Position numbers and translations under genes: made by a program. From contig CASFJH010000039.1 in the NCBI GenBank assembly GCA_949294845.1, positions 1-43,388 on the forward strand: 43,388 nucleotides of DNA. Direction: 5' to 3'. The notes under the pieces are model-generated. The model made no database searches. It saw only the letters and a list, made by a program, of their open reading frames with translations, and was not told the origin of the DNA. The stretch comes from an uncultured Bacillota bacterium. GTDB taxonomy: Bacteria; Bacillota; Clostridia; Christensenellales; Pumilibacteraceae. Each line of letters begins with the position of its first letter. Position 1 is the first letter of the stretch. This document shows, one piece after another, positions 17,636 through 25,730 of the stretch.

Positions 17636-17936
17636 CAGACGTTTTCGGCAAGCCGCTTTTTATAACGCGTCTATATTAATTCGCCTTAGAACGCAAGCCG
17701 CGCCGCAGGGTACTGCCGATCGGTTTGATTTCCGCTGCCGCGAGCCGGCCTGAAAAGGCGCCGCGGCGCGTTTTTGTATGCGACGTCAGCCGGATTCCGC
17801 GGCAAATTTTATATGCGACGCCCACTGAGATTACACAGCGGCTTTTGTGCGGATAATTGCTGTAATTCCCATTAAATATACGCCGCGCCCGAATTATAAC
17901 GGCTTGTACGGCATATGTATATTTAAGAGGTGTGCT
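17636..17936 (+). other. Intergenic region between mraY and murD
   Basis: It contains the terminator at 17733-17775 and AT-rich sequence before murD. The best promoter candidate is TATAAC at 17895-17900 with TTAAAT 17 bp upstream, which is weak. The Shine-Dalgarno AAGAGGTG (17925-17932) serves the murD ATG. No gene is seen. Confidence 0.5.
17733..17775 (+). terminator. GC-rich intrinsic terminator after mraY
   Basis: CGC-t-GCCGCG-a-GC (17733-17745) pairs with GC-CGCGGC-GCG (17760-17770), with two single-base bulges, inner CC/GG pairs, a TGAAAA loop and then TTTTT (17771-17775). Confidence 0.7.
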
Positions 17937-19166
17937 ATGAAATTATTGGGCAGGCGCGTAATTATAGTCGGACAGGGAGTAAGCGGTCAGGGGGCTAAAC
18001 ACGCTCTCGACATGGCCGGTGCGGTAAGCTCGTTTTATCCGGAAGGGAAAGCGTCGGCGGAGTTTATGGTAGTAAGCCCGGGAATTCCGCCCGATCACGA
18101 GTGCTTTTCGCTCAAGATACCGGTTATCGGCGAATTTGCTTTGGGGGCGCTCATAAACGATAAGCCGGTTGCGGCGGTCACCGGAACGAACGGAAAAACG
18201 ACTGTATGCGAGATGCTTGCCGATATGCTTTCGGCAAAGTACAAGGTCGCGCTCTGCGGCAATATAGGCGCGTCGTTTGCGCGCGTTGCCGCGGACGGAG
18301 GATACCGGGTGGCAGTTACCGAAGTGTCCAGTTTTCAGCTGGAGCATATAACCGGATTTCATCCTGCCGCCGCAGCCATACTCAACATAGCGCCCGATCA
18401 TCTTGACCGCTATCCCGATTTCGGCGCGTATGCGCGTACCAAGCTGAAAATAGCCGCCGACATGAGGGGAGGACTGCTGGTGCTTAATGCCGACGATATT
18501 CCGTCGGGACTGCTCGAAGGATTTTTTCCAGACGCAAACGTTAGGTATGTGAGCCTTCTCGGTCGTGTGGACGGGGCATATATGGCGGACGGGGCGCTGT
18601 ATCTCAACGGCTGTCGGCTGTGCGACCGTTCCGCGCTCAAGGCGGACGGCGACCATAACGTAGCCAACGCTCTGTGCGCCGCGCTTATGGCCGATTATTT
18701 CGGCATAGCGGCGGGCGATATACTGAAAGTATTCGGCGCTTTCGAACCGGGCGACCACCGAATAAAAGAGGTGGGACGCAAGAACGGCGTAACGTTTTAC
18801 AACGATTCCAAGGGGACGAATCCTTCGTCCACTCTCGCGGCGGTAAGGGCGCTTTCGGGAGACGGCAGAATATGCCTGATACTTGGAGGCAGCGATAAGG
18901 GACTAGATTACGGCGAGCTTTTCGCAAAGCTGCCCGATGACGCCGTTGCGGTGATAACCGGCGCAACCTCGGCGAAAATGCGCAAAGCCGCGCGAGAAGC
19001 CGGACGAGGATATATTCTAGCCGCCAATATGCGGATCGCTGTGGAAAAGGCTTTCGCTTCGGGTTGCCAGACGGTATTGCTCAGTCCTGCGGCGGCCAGC
19101 TTCGACAGCTACGGCAATTACGCTGAGCGCGGCGAGGACTTTATAAGAGCGGTAAAGGCGCTGTGA
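17937..19166 (+). CDS. murD: UDP-MurNAc-L-alanine:D-glutamate ligase
   Basis: The 409-residue protein contains AAVTGTNGKTTVCEML (ATP loop near residues 80-95), the NIAPDHLDRY segment (about 145-154) and YNDSKGTNPSSTLAAVRAL (about 284-302), all characteristic of MurD. It adds D-glutamate to UDP-MurNAc-Ala in the cytosol. ATG 17937 is selected because it follows AAGAGGTG and starts the KLLGRRVIIVGQGVSGQG fold; the open frame upstream (from 17847) looks non-coding. The N-terminal nucleotide-binding domain is about 25 residues shorter than in E. coli MurD, lacking most of the strand-helix segment between VIIVGQG and VVSPGIP. The stop overlaps the ftsW start (TGATG). Confidence 0.94.
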   Translation: MKLLGRRVIIVGQGVSGQGAKHALDMAGAVSSFYPEGKASAEFMVVSPGIPPDHECFSLKIPVIGEFALGALINDKPVAAVTGTNGKTTVCEMLADMLSAKYKVALCGNIGASFARVAADGGYRVAVTEVSSFQLEHITGFHPAAAAILNIAPDHLDRYPDFGAYARTKLKIAADMRGGLLVLNADDIPSGLLEGFFPDANVRYVSLLGRVDGAYMADGALYLNGCRLCDRSALKADGDHNVANALCAALMADYFGIAAGDILKVFGAFEPGDHRIKEVGRKNGVTFYNDSKGTNPSSTLAAVRALSGDGRICLILGGSDKGLDYGELFAKLPDDAVAVITGATSAKMRKAAREAGRGYILAANMRIAVEKAFASGCQTVLLSPAAASFDSYGNYAERGEDFIRAVKAL

Positions 19167-20548
19167 TGAAGGCAAAAAGAGAGGCGCCGCCCGACAGACA
19201 GGACAGAAAACGCGGCGGAAGGACAGACATAACGCTTGTCGTAGTGACGTTCGCTATAGTCGCTTTCGGCGTGCTTATGGTGTATTCGGCAAGCAGTTAT
19301 AACGCTCGCGTCAATTACGGCAACGAATATTATTTTATGTTCAAGCAGCTTGTGGGAGCGGCTTTCGGCACTGCGGCTATGGTCGGACTGGCGCTATTGG
19401 ACTATCACGTTCTCGCTAAGCTGAGATATTTTATTCTTGCCGTATCCTTCGTGCTGCTCGCGCTGGTGTTTATACCGGGGGTGGGCGTGGAGAATTACGG
19501 CGCCAAACGCTGGATAAATTTTCCGTTTTTTACTCTGCAGGCAAGCGAAATAGCCAAGTTCGGCTTTATAATATTTACCGCGTCGTATATGGCCGATCAC
19601 CATAAAAAAATGCCCACGTTCCGCGGTATCCTGCCGGTCGTGGGCGTGGGGTTGGCGATGTGCGCGCTCATCATTCTCGAGCCGAATATGTCAATAACGA
19701 TATGCGTGGCAATGCTCATGTTCTGTATGCTCTTTATAGGCGGAGCGCGCATAAAGCACTTTCTGATAATAGGTGTTCCGGCGCTCGTCGCCGTTCCGGT
19801 GCTTATTCTTATCGAACCGTACAGGCTGGACAGACTCATGGCGTTTCTCGATCCGTGGGCGTCTCCTCTCGACGAAGGATATCAGCTCATCCAGTCGTTT
19901 TATTCGCTGGGCAGCGGAGGACTGTTCGGAACGGGACTGTTCAATTCGCGTCAGAAATATCTATTTCTGCCTTTTTCCGAAAGCGACTTCATTTTCGGAA
20001 TAATAGGGGAGGAACTGGGACTGGTCGGCTGTCTGCTGCTCATGGCGGCATATCTGCTTATGATAATGCGCGCCGTGCGTATAGCACAGCGCGCGTCGGA
20101 CCGTCTCGGCTGCTATCTTGCGGGAGGGATAGCGGCAATTATAGCTATTCAGGTAACGGTTAACATCGCGGTCGTGACAGGCTCGATACCGCCTACGGGG
20201 CTACCGCTGCCGTTCGTTTCCGCCGGCTCGTCAAGCCTGATCGTATTTATGGGCAGTATCGGCATACTTCTTGGGATTTCCCGCAGAAGCCATAAAAGTG
20301 TTGAAAGCCTTGCTGCAAAGAAGCGCTATCGCCGCCGCGATCGCTATAACCGTATCTGGGACAAGGAAGATAGCGTTGTAAGTGAGGGAATATCCCCAGG
20401 CGACGGCGCCGGTAAGCTCGCCCGTCCAGCCGAGGAAAACAGAATCGTAAAGATTGTTCCAGAACAGCACGCCCGAAAGAACGTGGCTGAAGTAACGCAC
20501 GACAAAGTAAAGCCCGACGCCGATAAAGAACCTGCCGTGCGCTCTTAA
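19166..20548 (+). CDS. ftsW: FtsW/RodA-family lipid II polymerase with antisense-derived tail
   Basis: The 460-residue protein has the SEDS fold: about ten membrane helices, VYSASSYNA near residue 40, GAKRWINFPFFTLQASEIAKF (about 113-132), the catalytic-region Asp in LDPWASPLDEGYQ, the GGLFGTGLFNSRQK loop, PFSESDFIFGIIGEE and the terminal PLPFVSAGSSSLIVF motif. Position after murD favours FtsW over RodA. It polymerises lipid II into septal glycan with a class B PBP. The conserved core ends near 20300; the last about 85 residues are charged and lie entirely antisense to the thiT coding region, a 318-nt convergent overlap. The tail may be real but recently acquired by loss of a stop codon. Confidence 0.93.
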   Translation: MKAKREAPPDRQDRKRGGRTDITLVVVTFAIVAFGVLMVYSASSYNARVNYGNEYYFMFKQLVGAAFGTAAMVGLALLDYHVLAKLRYFILAVSFVLLALVFIPGVGVENYGAKRWINFPFFTLQASEIAKFGFIIFTASYMADHHKKMPTFRGILPVVGVGLAMCALIILEPNMSITICVAMLMFCMLFIGGARIKHFLIIGVPALVAVPVLILIEPYRLDRLMAFLDPWASPLDEGYQLIQSFYSLGSGGLFGTGLFNSRQKYLFLPFSESDFIFGIIGEELGLVGCLLLMAAYLLMIMRAVRIAQRASDRLGCYLAGGIAAIIAIQVTVNIAVVTGSIPPTGLPLPFVSAGSSSLIVFMGSIGILLGISRRSHKSVESLAAKKRYRRRDRYNRIWDKEDSVVSEGISPGDGAGKLARPAEENRIVKIVPEQHARKNVAEVTHDKVKPDADKEPAVRS

Positions 20549-21022
20549 CGGGGACTTGTTTGCGGCGACGGTTTTAAGGTATCTGTCGTTGGAGTAGGAA
20601 AAAACTCCTGCGAGACTGATAGCCGTAAAGGGGAAGATATAGTCGAACAGCGCGCTGTACGGCGAGATGATGTAAGGCTTCTGCAGCAGCTGGAGGAAAG
20701 AATACGCGACGGCTACGACGAGGCTTTTTCTGAATCCGAAATAATAGCAGTATATAAGCAGCGGCAAAGCCGAAGCGGGCGTAATGGAGCCGCCGTTAGG
20801 CAGCGAATAGAACGAAATAAACGACAGCGCATACGAAGCGGCCAGGCATATGGCGCCGTATGTAATGTCGCGCGTGCTGCGGCTGAAGTCTTTTCCGCGT
20901 TTCTTTTCGACGAAAGTTACCGTCGCGATAATAGCGGCGACGAGCGCCAGCACTATGACCACGAGCAATACGATTTTCCAGGCCTCGGTGGTGACGCCTT
21001 CCCAATAATCTTTACCGAACAT
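20231..21022 (-). CDS. thiT: ThiT-like thiamine ECF transporter substrate-binding subunit
   Basis: The 263-residue membrane protein starts at ATG 21022, after AAGGAG 6 nt upstream on the minus strand; an in-frame ATG 30 nt further upstream is rejected. An extra N-terminal helix (about 15-40) precedes a ThiT core with PLLIYCYYFGFRKSL, a VRYFSHVLSGVLFW segment and TGAVAWGYSLTYNAIFLVPD, which match thiamine-binding S components. It would bind thiamine in the membrane and dock to the shared EcfA/EcfT module, not encoded here. A TPP riboswitch and terminator precede it. Its last about 25 residues run into the ftsW coding region on the opposite strand, beyond the usual ThiT end. Confidence 0.9.
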   Translation of the reverse strand: MFGKDYWEGVTTEAWKIVLLVVIVLALVAAIIATVTFVEKKRGKDFSRSTRDITYGAICLAASYALSFISFYSLPNGGSITPASALPLLIYCYYFGFRKSLVVAVAYSFLQLLQKPYIISPYSALFDYIFPFTAISLAGVFSYSNDRYLKTVAANKSPLRAHGRFFIGVGLYFVVRYFSHVLSGVLFWNNLYDSVFLGWTGELTGAVAWGYSLTYNAIFLVPDTVIAIAAAIALLCSKAFNTFMASAGNPKKYADTAHKYDQA

Positions 21023-21050
21023 AGATTTCTCCTTCCATAATACCGTAAGC

Positions 21051-21083
21051 AAAAAGGCTTCTTTCCCCGCAGAAAAGAAGCCT
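21051..21083 (-). terminator. Riboswitch expression-platform terminator of thiT
   Basis: On the minus strand GGCTTCTTT (complement of 21074-21082) pairs with AAAGAAGCC and is followed by a T5 run (complement of 21051-21055). It sits between the TPP aptamer and the thiT start, as expected for transcriptional control. Confidence 0.85.
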
Positions 21084-21114
21084 CTTGATTTGCATGACAG
21101 ATTTACAAAACGGT

Positions 21115-21205
21115 GCTTTCCCTACGCGAGTACTGACTCACAGGTTCAAAGAGACTGCCGATGGCCGCGGACATCTCAGCGCCGGTATGAGGCGCGCCCC
21201 TAAGC
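21115..21205 (-). ncRNA. TPP (THI-box) riboswitch aptamer
   Basis: Read on the minus strand, the element starts with GCTTAGGGGCGC, contains the conserved CTGAGA and TTTGAACCTG cores, and closes with GTAGGGAAAGC. GCTT and AAGC form the P1 stem. It would bind thiamine pyrophosphate and let the downstream terminator form, switching off thiT when thiamine is plentiful. Confidence 0.93.
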
Positions 21206-21227
21206 GATATTATGTTTGACTTTATAT

Positions 21228-21256
21228 ATATTAAACAAATTGAGACCGAATGTCAA
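21228..21256 (-). promoter_or_regulatory. Promoter of the TPP riboswitch-thiT transcript
   Basis: TTGACA (complement of 21251-21256) and TAATAT (complement of 21228-21233) with a 17-bp spacer, about 15 nt upstream of the aptamer. Confidence 0.7.
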
Positions 21257-21274
21257 GTATTTCGGCCGAAATCA

Positions 21275-21303
21275 TTGCAATTTGCAAAAGGATGTATTAT
21301 AAT
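21275..21303 (+). promoter_or_regulatory. Promoter of the 21311 membrane protein, predicted leaderless
   Basis: TTGCAA (21275-21280) and TATAAT (21298-21303) with a 17-bp spacer. The predicted +1 is 21310, one base before the ATG. Confidence 0.7.
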
Positions 21304-21310
21304 GTAAGCA

Positions 21311-22135
21311 ATGAAATTTACGCTAAAAACGCTGAGTTATCTGAAAAAAGGACTGCCGGCGCTGGCGGTCGTTTTTTTGGTGCCGGCCGTAATTATGGCC
21401 GTTCTGGTCAAGCCCTTTAACATAGTTTCGTTTTTTCCGCTTTACGCCGCCGCCGATATCGGTACCTTCGCCGACGTTGTGTGGCTGGTTTTCGACAAGT
21501 ACGCGCTCACGCACGTTTACCCGTATATTTTGGTTTTCGCGGTATGTACGCTCGGCTTCAGCGTAGCCGTATCCATAATAGAAAATCATTTCCGCGTCGG
21601 ACGTCTCACTTTTTCGCGCCCGTTTAAGAACGTCAACAGCTGCTTTTTCCCGGTGCTTAAAGCTTTCGGCGTGATTTTTCTTATATATCTGCTGTGCAAC
21701 TTTCTCTTTGCCTGCATAGTGACATTAGTTCATTTGCTTATAAGCGGACCGGGTCCGGTCAATGCCGCCGATTATATCGTTACCGCGGTTGTGACGGTGG
21801 GCCTGTTCATGCTTATGCTGCAGCTCATAAAATCGGTATTTCTGTGGGCGCCTATGATGACCGTTTTCGGCTACAATTTCGCCGACGCCGTCATAGAGTC
21901 GTCGTCGGCGGTATCCAAGTCGTCGTGGAGCTTTTATTTCGGACTGCTTTTTCCGTTCGCCACGATAATCTTGTTGGAAGTCATAATAGGCGTGTTCAAG
22001 CTTCCCATGTGGAGCCTGTATATCGTTAACGCGATCTTTTACGACCTTCTTTTCAGCTACTTATCCGCTTATATAATGGTTTCGGCCTTTGAGCTGACCG
22101 GCATGGAGCGGCGCGACGTAAGAAAAATTTATTAG
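21311..22135 (+). CDS. Uncharacterised six-helix membrane protein
   Basis: I do not recognise this 274-residue family. Hydrophobic segments at about residues 14-34, 70-92, 115-142, 152-182, 205-228 and 235-260 suggest six membrane helices with a short, charged C-terminus (MERRDVRKIY). There are no conserved catalytic or nucleotide-binding motifs. A promoter places the transcript start at the ATG, and no Shine-Dalgarno is present, so translation may be leaderless. The next gene starts 10 nt after the stop and encodes a protein of similar size and topology, so the two are probably an operon and possibly diverged paralogues. A role with the downstream glycerophosphate genes is possible but not shown. 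Confidence 0.75.
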   Translation: MKFTLKTLSYLKKGLPALAVVFLVPAVIMAVLVKPFNIVSFFPLYAAADIGTFADVVWLVFDKYALTHVYPYILVFAVCTLGFSVAVSIIENHFRVGRLTFSRPFKNVNSCFFPVLKAFGVIFLIYLLCNFLFACIVTLVHLLISGPGPVNAADYIVTAVVTVGLFMLMLQLIKSVFLWAPMMTVFGYNFADAVIESSSAVSKSSWSFYFGLLFPFATIILLEVIIGVFKLPMWSLYIVNAIFYDLLFSYLSAYIMVSAFELTGMERRDVRKIY

Positions 22136-22145
22136 AGGAGCGGAC

Positions 22146-23057
22146 ATGTCGTTTAAAAACGCCGTTAAAATTTTATTGAGCAGGTTCGGACTCGTTTGGA
22201 CTCTGCTGCTGTATGTGGTGATTTTTACCTGCGTGATAGGCAGTCTGTCGATTACGTTCATTATCCCAATAGTGCGCGCGCTTGAAGAGGCCGGTATAGG
22301 CGATTCCGTAAGCGCTCTGTTTAACAGTATTCTCGCCGGCGACAGTATGCGGCAGTGGTTCGAGCAGCTAAAGGCAATACTCGACACGGCCGTGTCTGTA
22401 TTCAGGACGAATTATGCAGCCCGTTTCAATTCCTCTTTGCTTGTGATACTCGTTTTCGTGCTGGCCGGTCGGTTTTTGGTGGGCCTGTACGAGCTTCCTC
22501 TCATAAAGACGCTCGAAGCGTCCATGTCGTCGGATGTAAAAATAGGGTTTACCGGCTGTTTTATATCAAAGCTGGGTATTTCGTGCAGGTTCACGCTGGC
22601 AAAAATGATATATACCATACTGTACGACTCTGCCATGTATTCCGTGCTTTACGCCATGTTCGGGCTGTTTTCCGTAAAAGGGCTGGGAATACTCGCGCCG
22701 TCTCTTATAATGCTGGCTTTTATCGCGCTTAACGCTTTACGGTACGGCATAATATCGATGTGGGCGCCCTCCGTTATAGTGGACGGAAGGAAGATTTTTC
22801 CCTCGTTTTTTTCAGGCGCCCGGCGCGCTTTCGCCAATTTCGGCGCCATTTACTCGTCGTTTTTCGTAAGCTGGCTGCTTATAGTCGCGCTCAACGCGCT
22901 TGTCGGGTTGTTTACTTTCGGAGTAGGTCTGCTGATAACCGTGCCCGTTTCCATGGCGTTTATAAGCATACTCAATATGACGGTTTTTTACGGCAAAAAC
23001 GGCAGAAGGTATTACGCCGATTCTTCCGTTGTTTACCCCAAAGGCTCGGAAAATTAA
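22146..23057 (+). CDS. Uncharacterised multi-helix membrane protein, possible paralogue of the upstream gene
   Basis: This 303-residue protein follows GAGGAG (about 22135-22140). Predicted membrane helices lie at about residues 14-40, 97-120, 160-182, 185-206, 236-260 and 262-285. Between helices 1 and 2 is a soluble loop of about 55 residues. The segment FPSFFSGARRAFANFGAIYSS before the last two helices recalls the equivalent VIESSSAVSKSSWSFYFG segment of the upstream protein, which hints at common descent. Function is not recognisable. It is followed after 31 nt by the gpsA-like gene on the same strand, so co-transcription with it is plausible. Confidence 0.75.
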   Translation: MSFKNAVKILLSRFGLVWTLLLYVVIFTCVIGSLSITFIIPIVRALEEAGIGDSVSALFNSILAGDSMRQWFEQLKAILDTAVSVFRTNYAARFNSSLLVILVFVLAGRFLVGLYELPLIKTLEASMSSDVKIGFTGCFISKLGISCRFTLAKMIYTILYDSAMYSVLYAMFGLFSVKGLGILAPSLIMLAFIALNALRYGIISMWAPSVIVDGRKIFPSFFSGARRAFANFGAIYSSFFVSWLLIVALNALVGLFTFGVGLLITVPVSMAFISILNMTVFYGKNGRRYYADSSVVYPKGSEN

Positions 23058-23088
23058 ACGCTCGGATTTTTTCATGAGGTGCCGATAT

Positions 23089-24120
23089 ATGGCAGTTATA
23101 ACTATAGTAGGAGCCGGTATGATGGGGTCTGCGCTGGCCTTTCCGGCAAGAGAGAACGGGCATGAGGTGCGGCTTGTAGGCACGCATCTCGACCGCGAAA
23201 TCATAGACGTTTGCCGCGCGACCGGCCGTCATCCGAAGTTCGGAAAGGATTTTCCCGAAGGCGTCGGATACTATCAGACCGAACAGACCGCTTCCGCATT
23301 AGAGGGAAGCACGTTTGTCATATGCGGCGTCAGCAGCTTCGGAGTGGACTGGTTCGGCAGCAACGTGCTTCCGCTCGTCCCGGCCGGAACTCCGGTACTC
23401 AGCGTAACCAAAGGCCTTATGGACGACGAGGAGGGCGGACTGAAGAACTATCTTCAGGTATGGGCTCAGATGTGTCCTCAGGCGTGTCTTAACGCGATCG
23501 GCGGGCCTTGCACGAGCTACGAGCTCGTGGCTCACGACCAGACCGAAGTGACGTTCTGCGGCAGCGATCCCGCGGTTCTGAGAATGTTGCGCGACTGCAT
23601 GAAAACCGACTATTACCATATCAGCATAAGCACGGACGTAGCCGGCGTGGAGAGCGCCGTCGCGCTGAAAAACGGCTATGCTCTCGGCATAACCCTTTCC
23701 GTGGGAGTGAATCAGCGCGTTTTCGGCGACGACGTTCTGCATTACAATTCGCAGGCGGCGCTGTTCGGGCAGGGCGTGCGCGAGATGAAAAAGCTGATCG
23801 CGGCTCTCGGCGGCAAAGAGGAAAGCCTCGCGGTCGGCGCGGGAGATCTTTACGTTACCGTATACGGCGGCCGCACGAGAATGGTGGGAATACTTCTCGG
23901 CCGCGGTCTGACTATAGACGAGGCGATGAAAGAGCTCGCCGGAGTCACGCTCGAATCTCTGGTGGTAGCTACGAGAGTGGCGCGCGCGGTCAGAAAGCGC
24001 GCGGAGAAAGGGCTGCTTAAGCTATCCGATTTTCCTTTGCTTATGCACGTCGACGACATAATAAATCACGGCGCCGAAGTCAATATTCCTTGGGAGAAGT
24101 TTACTTATGAAAGACTGTGA
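23089..24120 (+). CDS. GpsA-like NAD(P)-dependent glycerol-3-phosphate dehydrogenase
   Basis: The 343-residue protein begins VITIVGAGMMGSALAF, an NAD(P) Rossmann motif (residues about 3-18). The central part has SVTKGLMDDEEGG, GGPCTSYELVAHDQTEV (the GpsA GPSFAxE region in altered form) and VALKNGYALG with the catalytic-type lysine; the C-terminal helical domain has GAGDLYVTVYGGRTRMVG. It would interconvert glycerol-3-phosphate and dihydroxyacetone phosphate. The motifs are diverged from canonical GpsA, so this may be a second, specialised dehydrogenase. ATG 23089 follows TGAGGTG (23075-23081). It overlaps the next gene by 14 nt, and that gene would release glycerol-3-phosphate, giving a consistent pair. 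Confidence 0.85.
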   Translation: MAVITIVGAGMMGSALAFPARENGHEVRLVGTHLDREIIDVCRATGRHPKFGKDFPEGVGYYQTEQTASALEGSTFVICGVSSFGVDWFGSNVLPLVPAGTPVLSVTKGLMDDEEGGLKNYLQVWAQMCPQACLNAIGGPCTSYELVAHDQTEVTFCGSDPAVLRMLRDCMKTDYYHISISTDVAGVESAVALKNGYALGITLSVGVNQRVFGDDVLHYNSQAALFGQGVREMKKLIAALGGKEESLAVGAGDLYVTVYGGRTRMVGILLGRGLTIDEAMKELAGVTLESLVVATRVARAVRKRAEKGLLKLSDFPLLMHVDDIINHGAEVNIPWEKFTYERL

Positions 24121-24925
24121 CAGCGTTCTGCTTGCCGCGCACAGAGGGTACAGCGGCAAATATCCCGAAAATACTCTCAGGGCCTTTAAAGAGGCGATCA
24201 AACTGGATATAGACCAGATAGAGACGGATATAAGAATGACGGCCGACGGGCAGCTGGTCGTCATACACGATGCCGATCCTTTCAGAGTTTCGGGCGTGCA
24301 CGGCACCGTCTCGCTCATGACGCTAGAGGAGGTAAGAAAGCTGGACGCAGGCGCGTTCAAAGGGGAAGAGTTCGCCGGAGAAAAAATACCTACGCTCGAG
24401 GAGTTTGCCGGGCTTGTCAGGGACACGGACCTGACCTTCAATATCGAGCTTAAGGATTATCCCAGAGATCTTGGCGAAACAAAGGCTAAGGAATCGGCAT
24501 ACAAGACGATACGGACGCTTGACGATTACGGTATTCTCGACAGGTGTATGTTCAACAGCTTTTCGGCAGATATTCTTATGTACGTCCGTTCGTTATGCCC
24601 TTCGTCGCCGCTTCATACATATTTTCCCGAATACGTCAACAACGACTTCAACGAAGGCTGCTACGGCGCGTCGGCATGGGCGTGCATATTCAATAAATAT
24701 CCGAAGGACTACGCCGGAGAGAGAAAGGAAGGAAGCGTTCCTCCGGCAGAATGGTTCGACAAAGTGCGTTCTTACGGAATGAAGCCGTGCGTATACTTTC
24801 CTTCTGAAACGGAGGAGGTTATTGTCGACGCCTGCCGTCTGGGCGCCATGCTCGTCACCAGCAATGCGCCCGAATTCAGCGGCGAAGTGCTCGACCGTTA
24901 CGGGTTCCGCAAAGCGCGGCGCTGA
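24107..24925 (+). CDS. Glycerophosphodiester phosphodiesterase
   Basis: The 272-residue protein has the GDPD signatures: AHRGYSGKYPENTLRAF (residues about 10-26), the metal-binding IETDIRMTADGQLVVIHD (about 38-55), and FNIELKDYP (about 112-120). A TIM-barrel of this type cleaves glycerophosphodiesters to glycerol-3-phosphate and an alcohol. No signal peptide or membrane segment is visible, so it acts in the cytosol. The start overlaps the gpsA-like gene by 14 nt, and GGGAGAAG precedes the ATG. An Asn/Tyr/Trp-rich insertion (about 170-195, FPEYVNNDFNEGCYGAS) may shape substrate choice. It ends 8 nt before the convergent AraC gene, with no clear terminator between them. Confidence 0.93.
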   Translation: MKDCDSVLLAAHRGYSGKYPENTLRAFKEAIKLDIDQIETDIRMTADGQLVVIHDADPFRVSGVHGTVSLMTLEEVRKLDAGAFKGEEFAGEKIPTLEEFAGLVRDTDLTFNIELKDYPRDLGETKAKESAYKTIRTLDDYGILDRCMFNSFSADILMYVRSLCPSSPLHTYFPEYVNNDFNEGCYGASAWACIFNKYPKDYAGERKEGSVPPAEWFDKVRSYGMKPCVYFPSETEEVIVDACRLGAMLVTSNAPEFSGEVLDRYGFRKARR

Positions 24926-24933
24926 GAGCGGCT

Positions 24934-25710
24934 TTAAAATCCTGCGCGGATTTTGCGGTATCTGGCAGGCGGCACTCCGAATTTTGCCGCAAAACGCTTT
25001 CCGAAATGAAATCGGTCGTAAAATCCGTTTCGTTCGGCAATGTCATCTATCGGATCGCTTGTGGCGATCAGCTCCGCGGAGGCTTTCGACAGCCTCACGT
25101 CGTCTATATAAGCCGCCGGCGTTTTGCCGGTCGCCGATCTGAAAAGCGAGTAGAACGCCGACTCAGATACGCCGGCGCAGGCGGCCAGCTCCGCTACGGG
25201 AATGGCGGAAGAATAATTTTTGTCTATATATTCAAGTACCCGCGTCAGTTCATGAGGCGGGGCTTTTTTTACGCAGCCCTTTTTGAGCAGCTCGTCCGTG
25301 ATTATGTAGCAAGCCGCAAGCTTACGGCATAACGACTGCTCGGAGAATAAACTGTCGAAGGCCGCGTTAAGCTCCGGTATTTCGCCTGCTTTAACGGTCA
25401 TAGGGAAAGTGTATAATCTGTCTATCGGCAGTAAGCCGTCCGGCTTCGCCTCGATAAACAGCCAGCGCATATGCATGAGCCCGTCCCTGACATGGTGGAC
25501 TATGTCCTGCTCCGCAAACGCGGGAGCTACAAAGAAACCGCCTTCTCCCGTGGATTGCCGCGGCGAGCCGTCAAGACCGATCTCGTAGCTGCCGCGCACG
25601 GACTGGACGACGGACAGGTAAGGCAGCGATTTTATTACGCGGAGCCCTTCCTCGTCAGACGTCATCTGATCGGTAAACCAATACGACAGAGTAATGTTAC
25701 GCCAATTCAT
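24934..25710 (-). CDS. AraC-family regulator divergent from a glycyl radical enzyme gene
   Basis: The 258-residue protein has an N-terminal cupin-like sensor half (about 1-145) and a C-terminal double helix-turn-helix (about 155-255) with VLEYIDKNYSSAIPVAELA, SESAFYSLFRSATGKTPAAYI and the family signature GFYDRFHFGKRFAAKFGVPPARYR. Divergent placement, abutting -35 elements and 13-bp direct repeats in the intergenic region suggest that it controls the glycyl radical enzyme operon and itself. The promoter predicts a transcript starting 1 nt before the ATG, and there is no Shine-Dalgarno. The inducer is probably the enzyme's unknown substrate. Confidence 0.92.
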   Translation of the reverse strand: MNWRNITLSYWFTDQMTSDEEGLRVIKSLPYLSVVQSVRGSYEIGLDGSPRQSTGEGGFFVAPAFAEQDIVHHVRDGLMHMRWLFIEAKPDGLLPIDRLYTFPMTVKAGEIPELNAAFDSLFSEQSLCRKLAACYIITDELLKKGCVKKAPPHELTRVLEYIDKNYSSAIPVAELAACAGVSESAFYSLFRSATGKTPAAYIDDVRLSKASAELIATSDPIDDIAERNGFYDRFHFGKRFAAKFGVPPARYRKIRAGF

Positions 25711-25717
25711 ATATAGG

Positions 25718-25730
25718 ATTATACATAAAA
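25718..25730 (+). repeat. 13-bp direct repeat, copy 1, overlapping the araC -10
   Basis: ATTATACATAAAA; identical to 25783-25795, 65 bp away (about six helical turns). Candidate AraC-family operator half-site. Confidence 0.6.
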
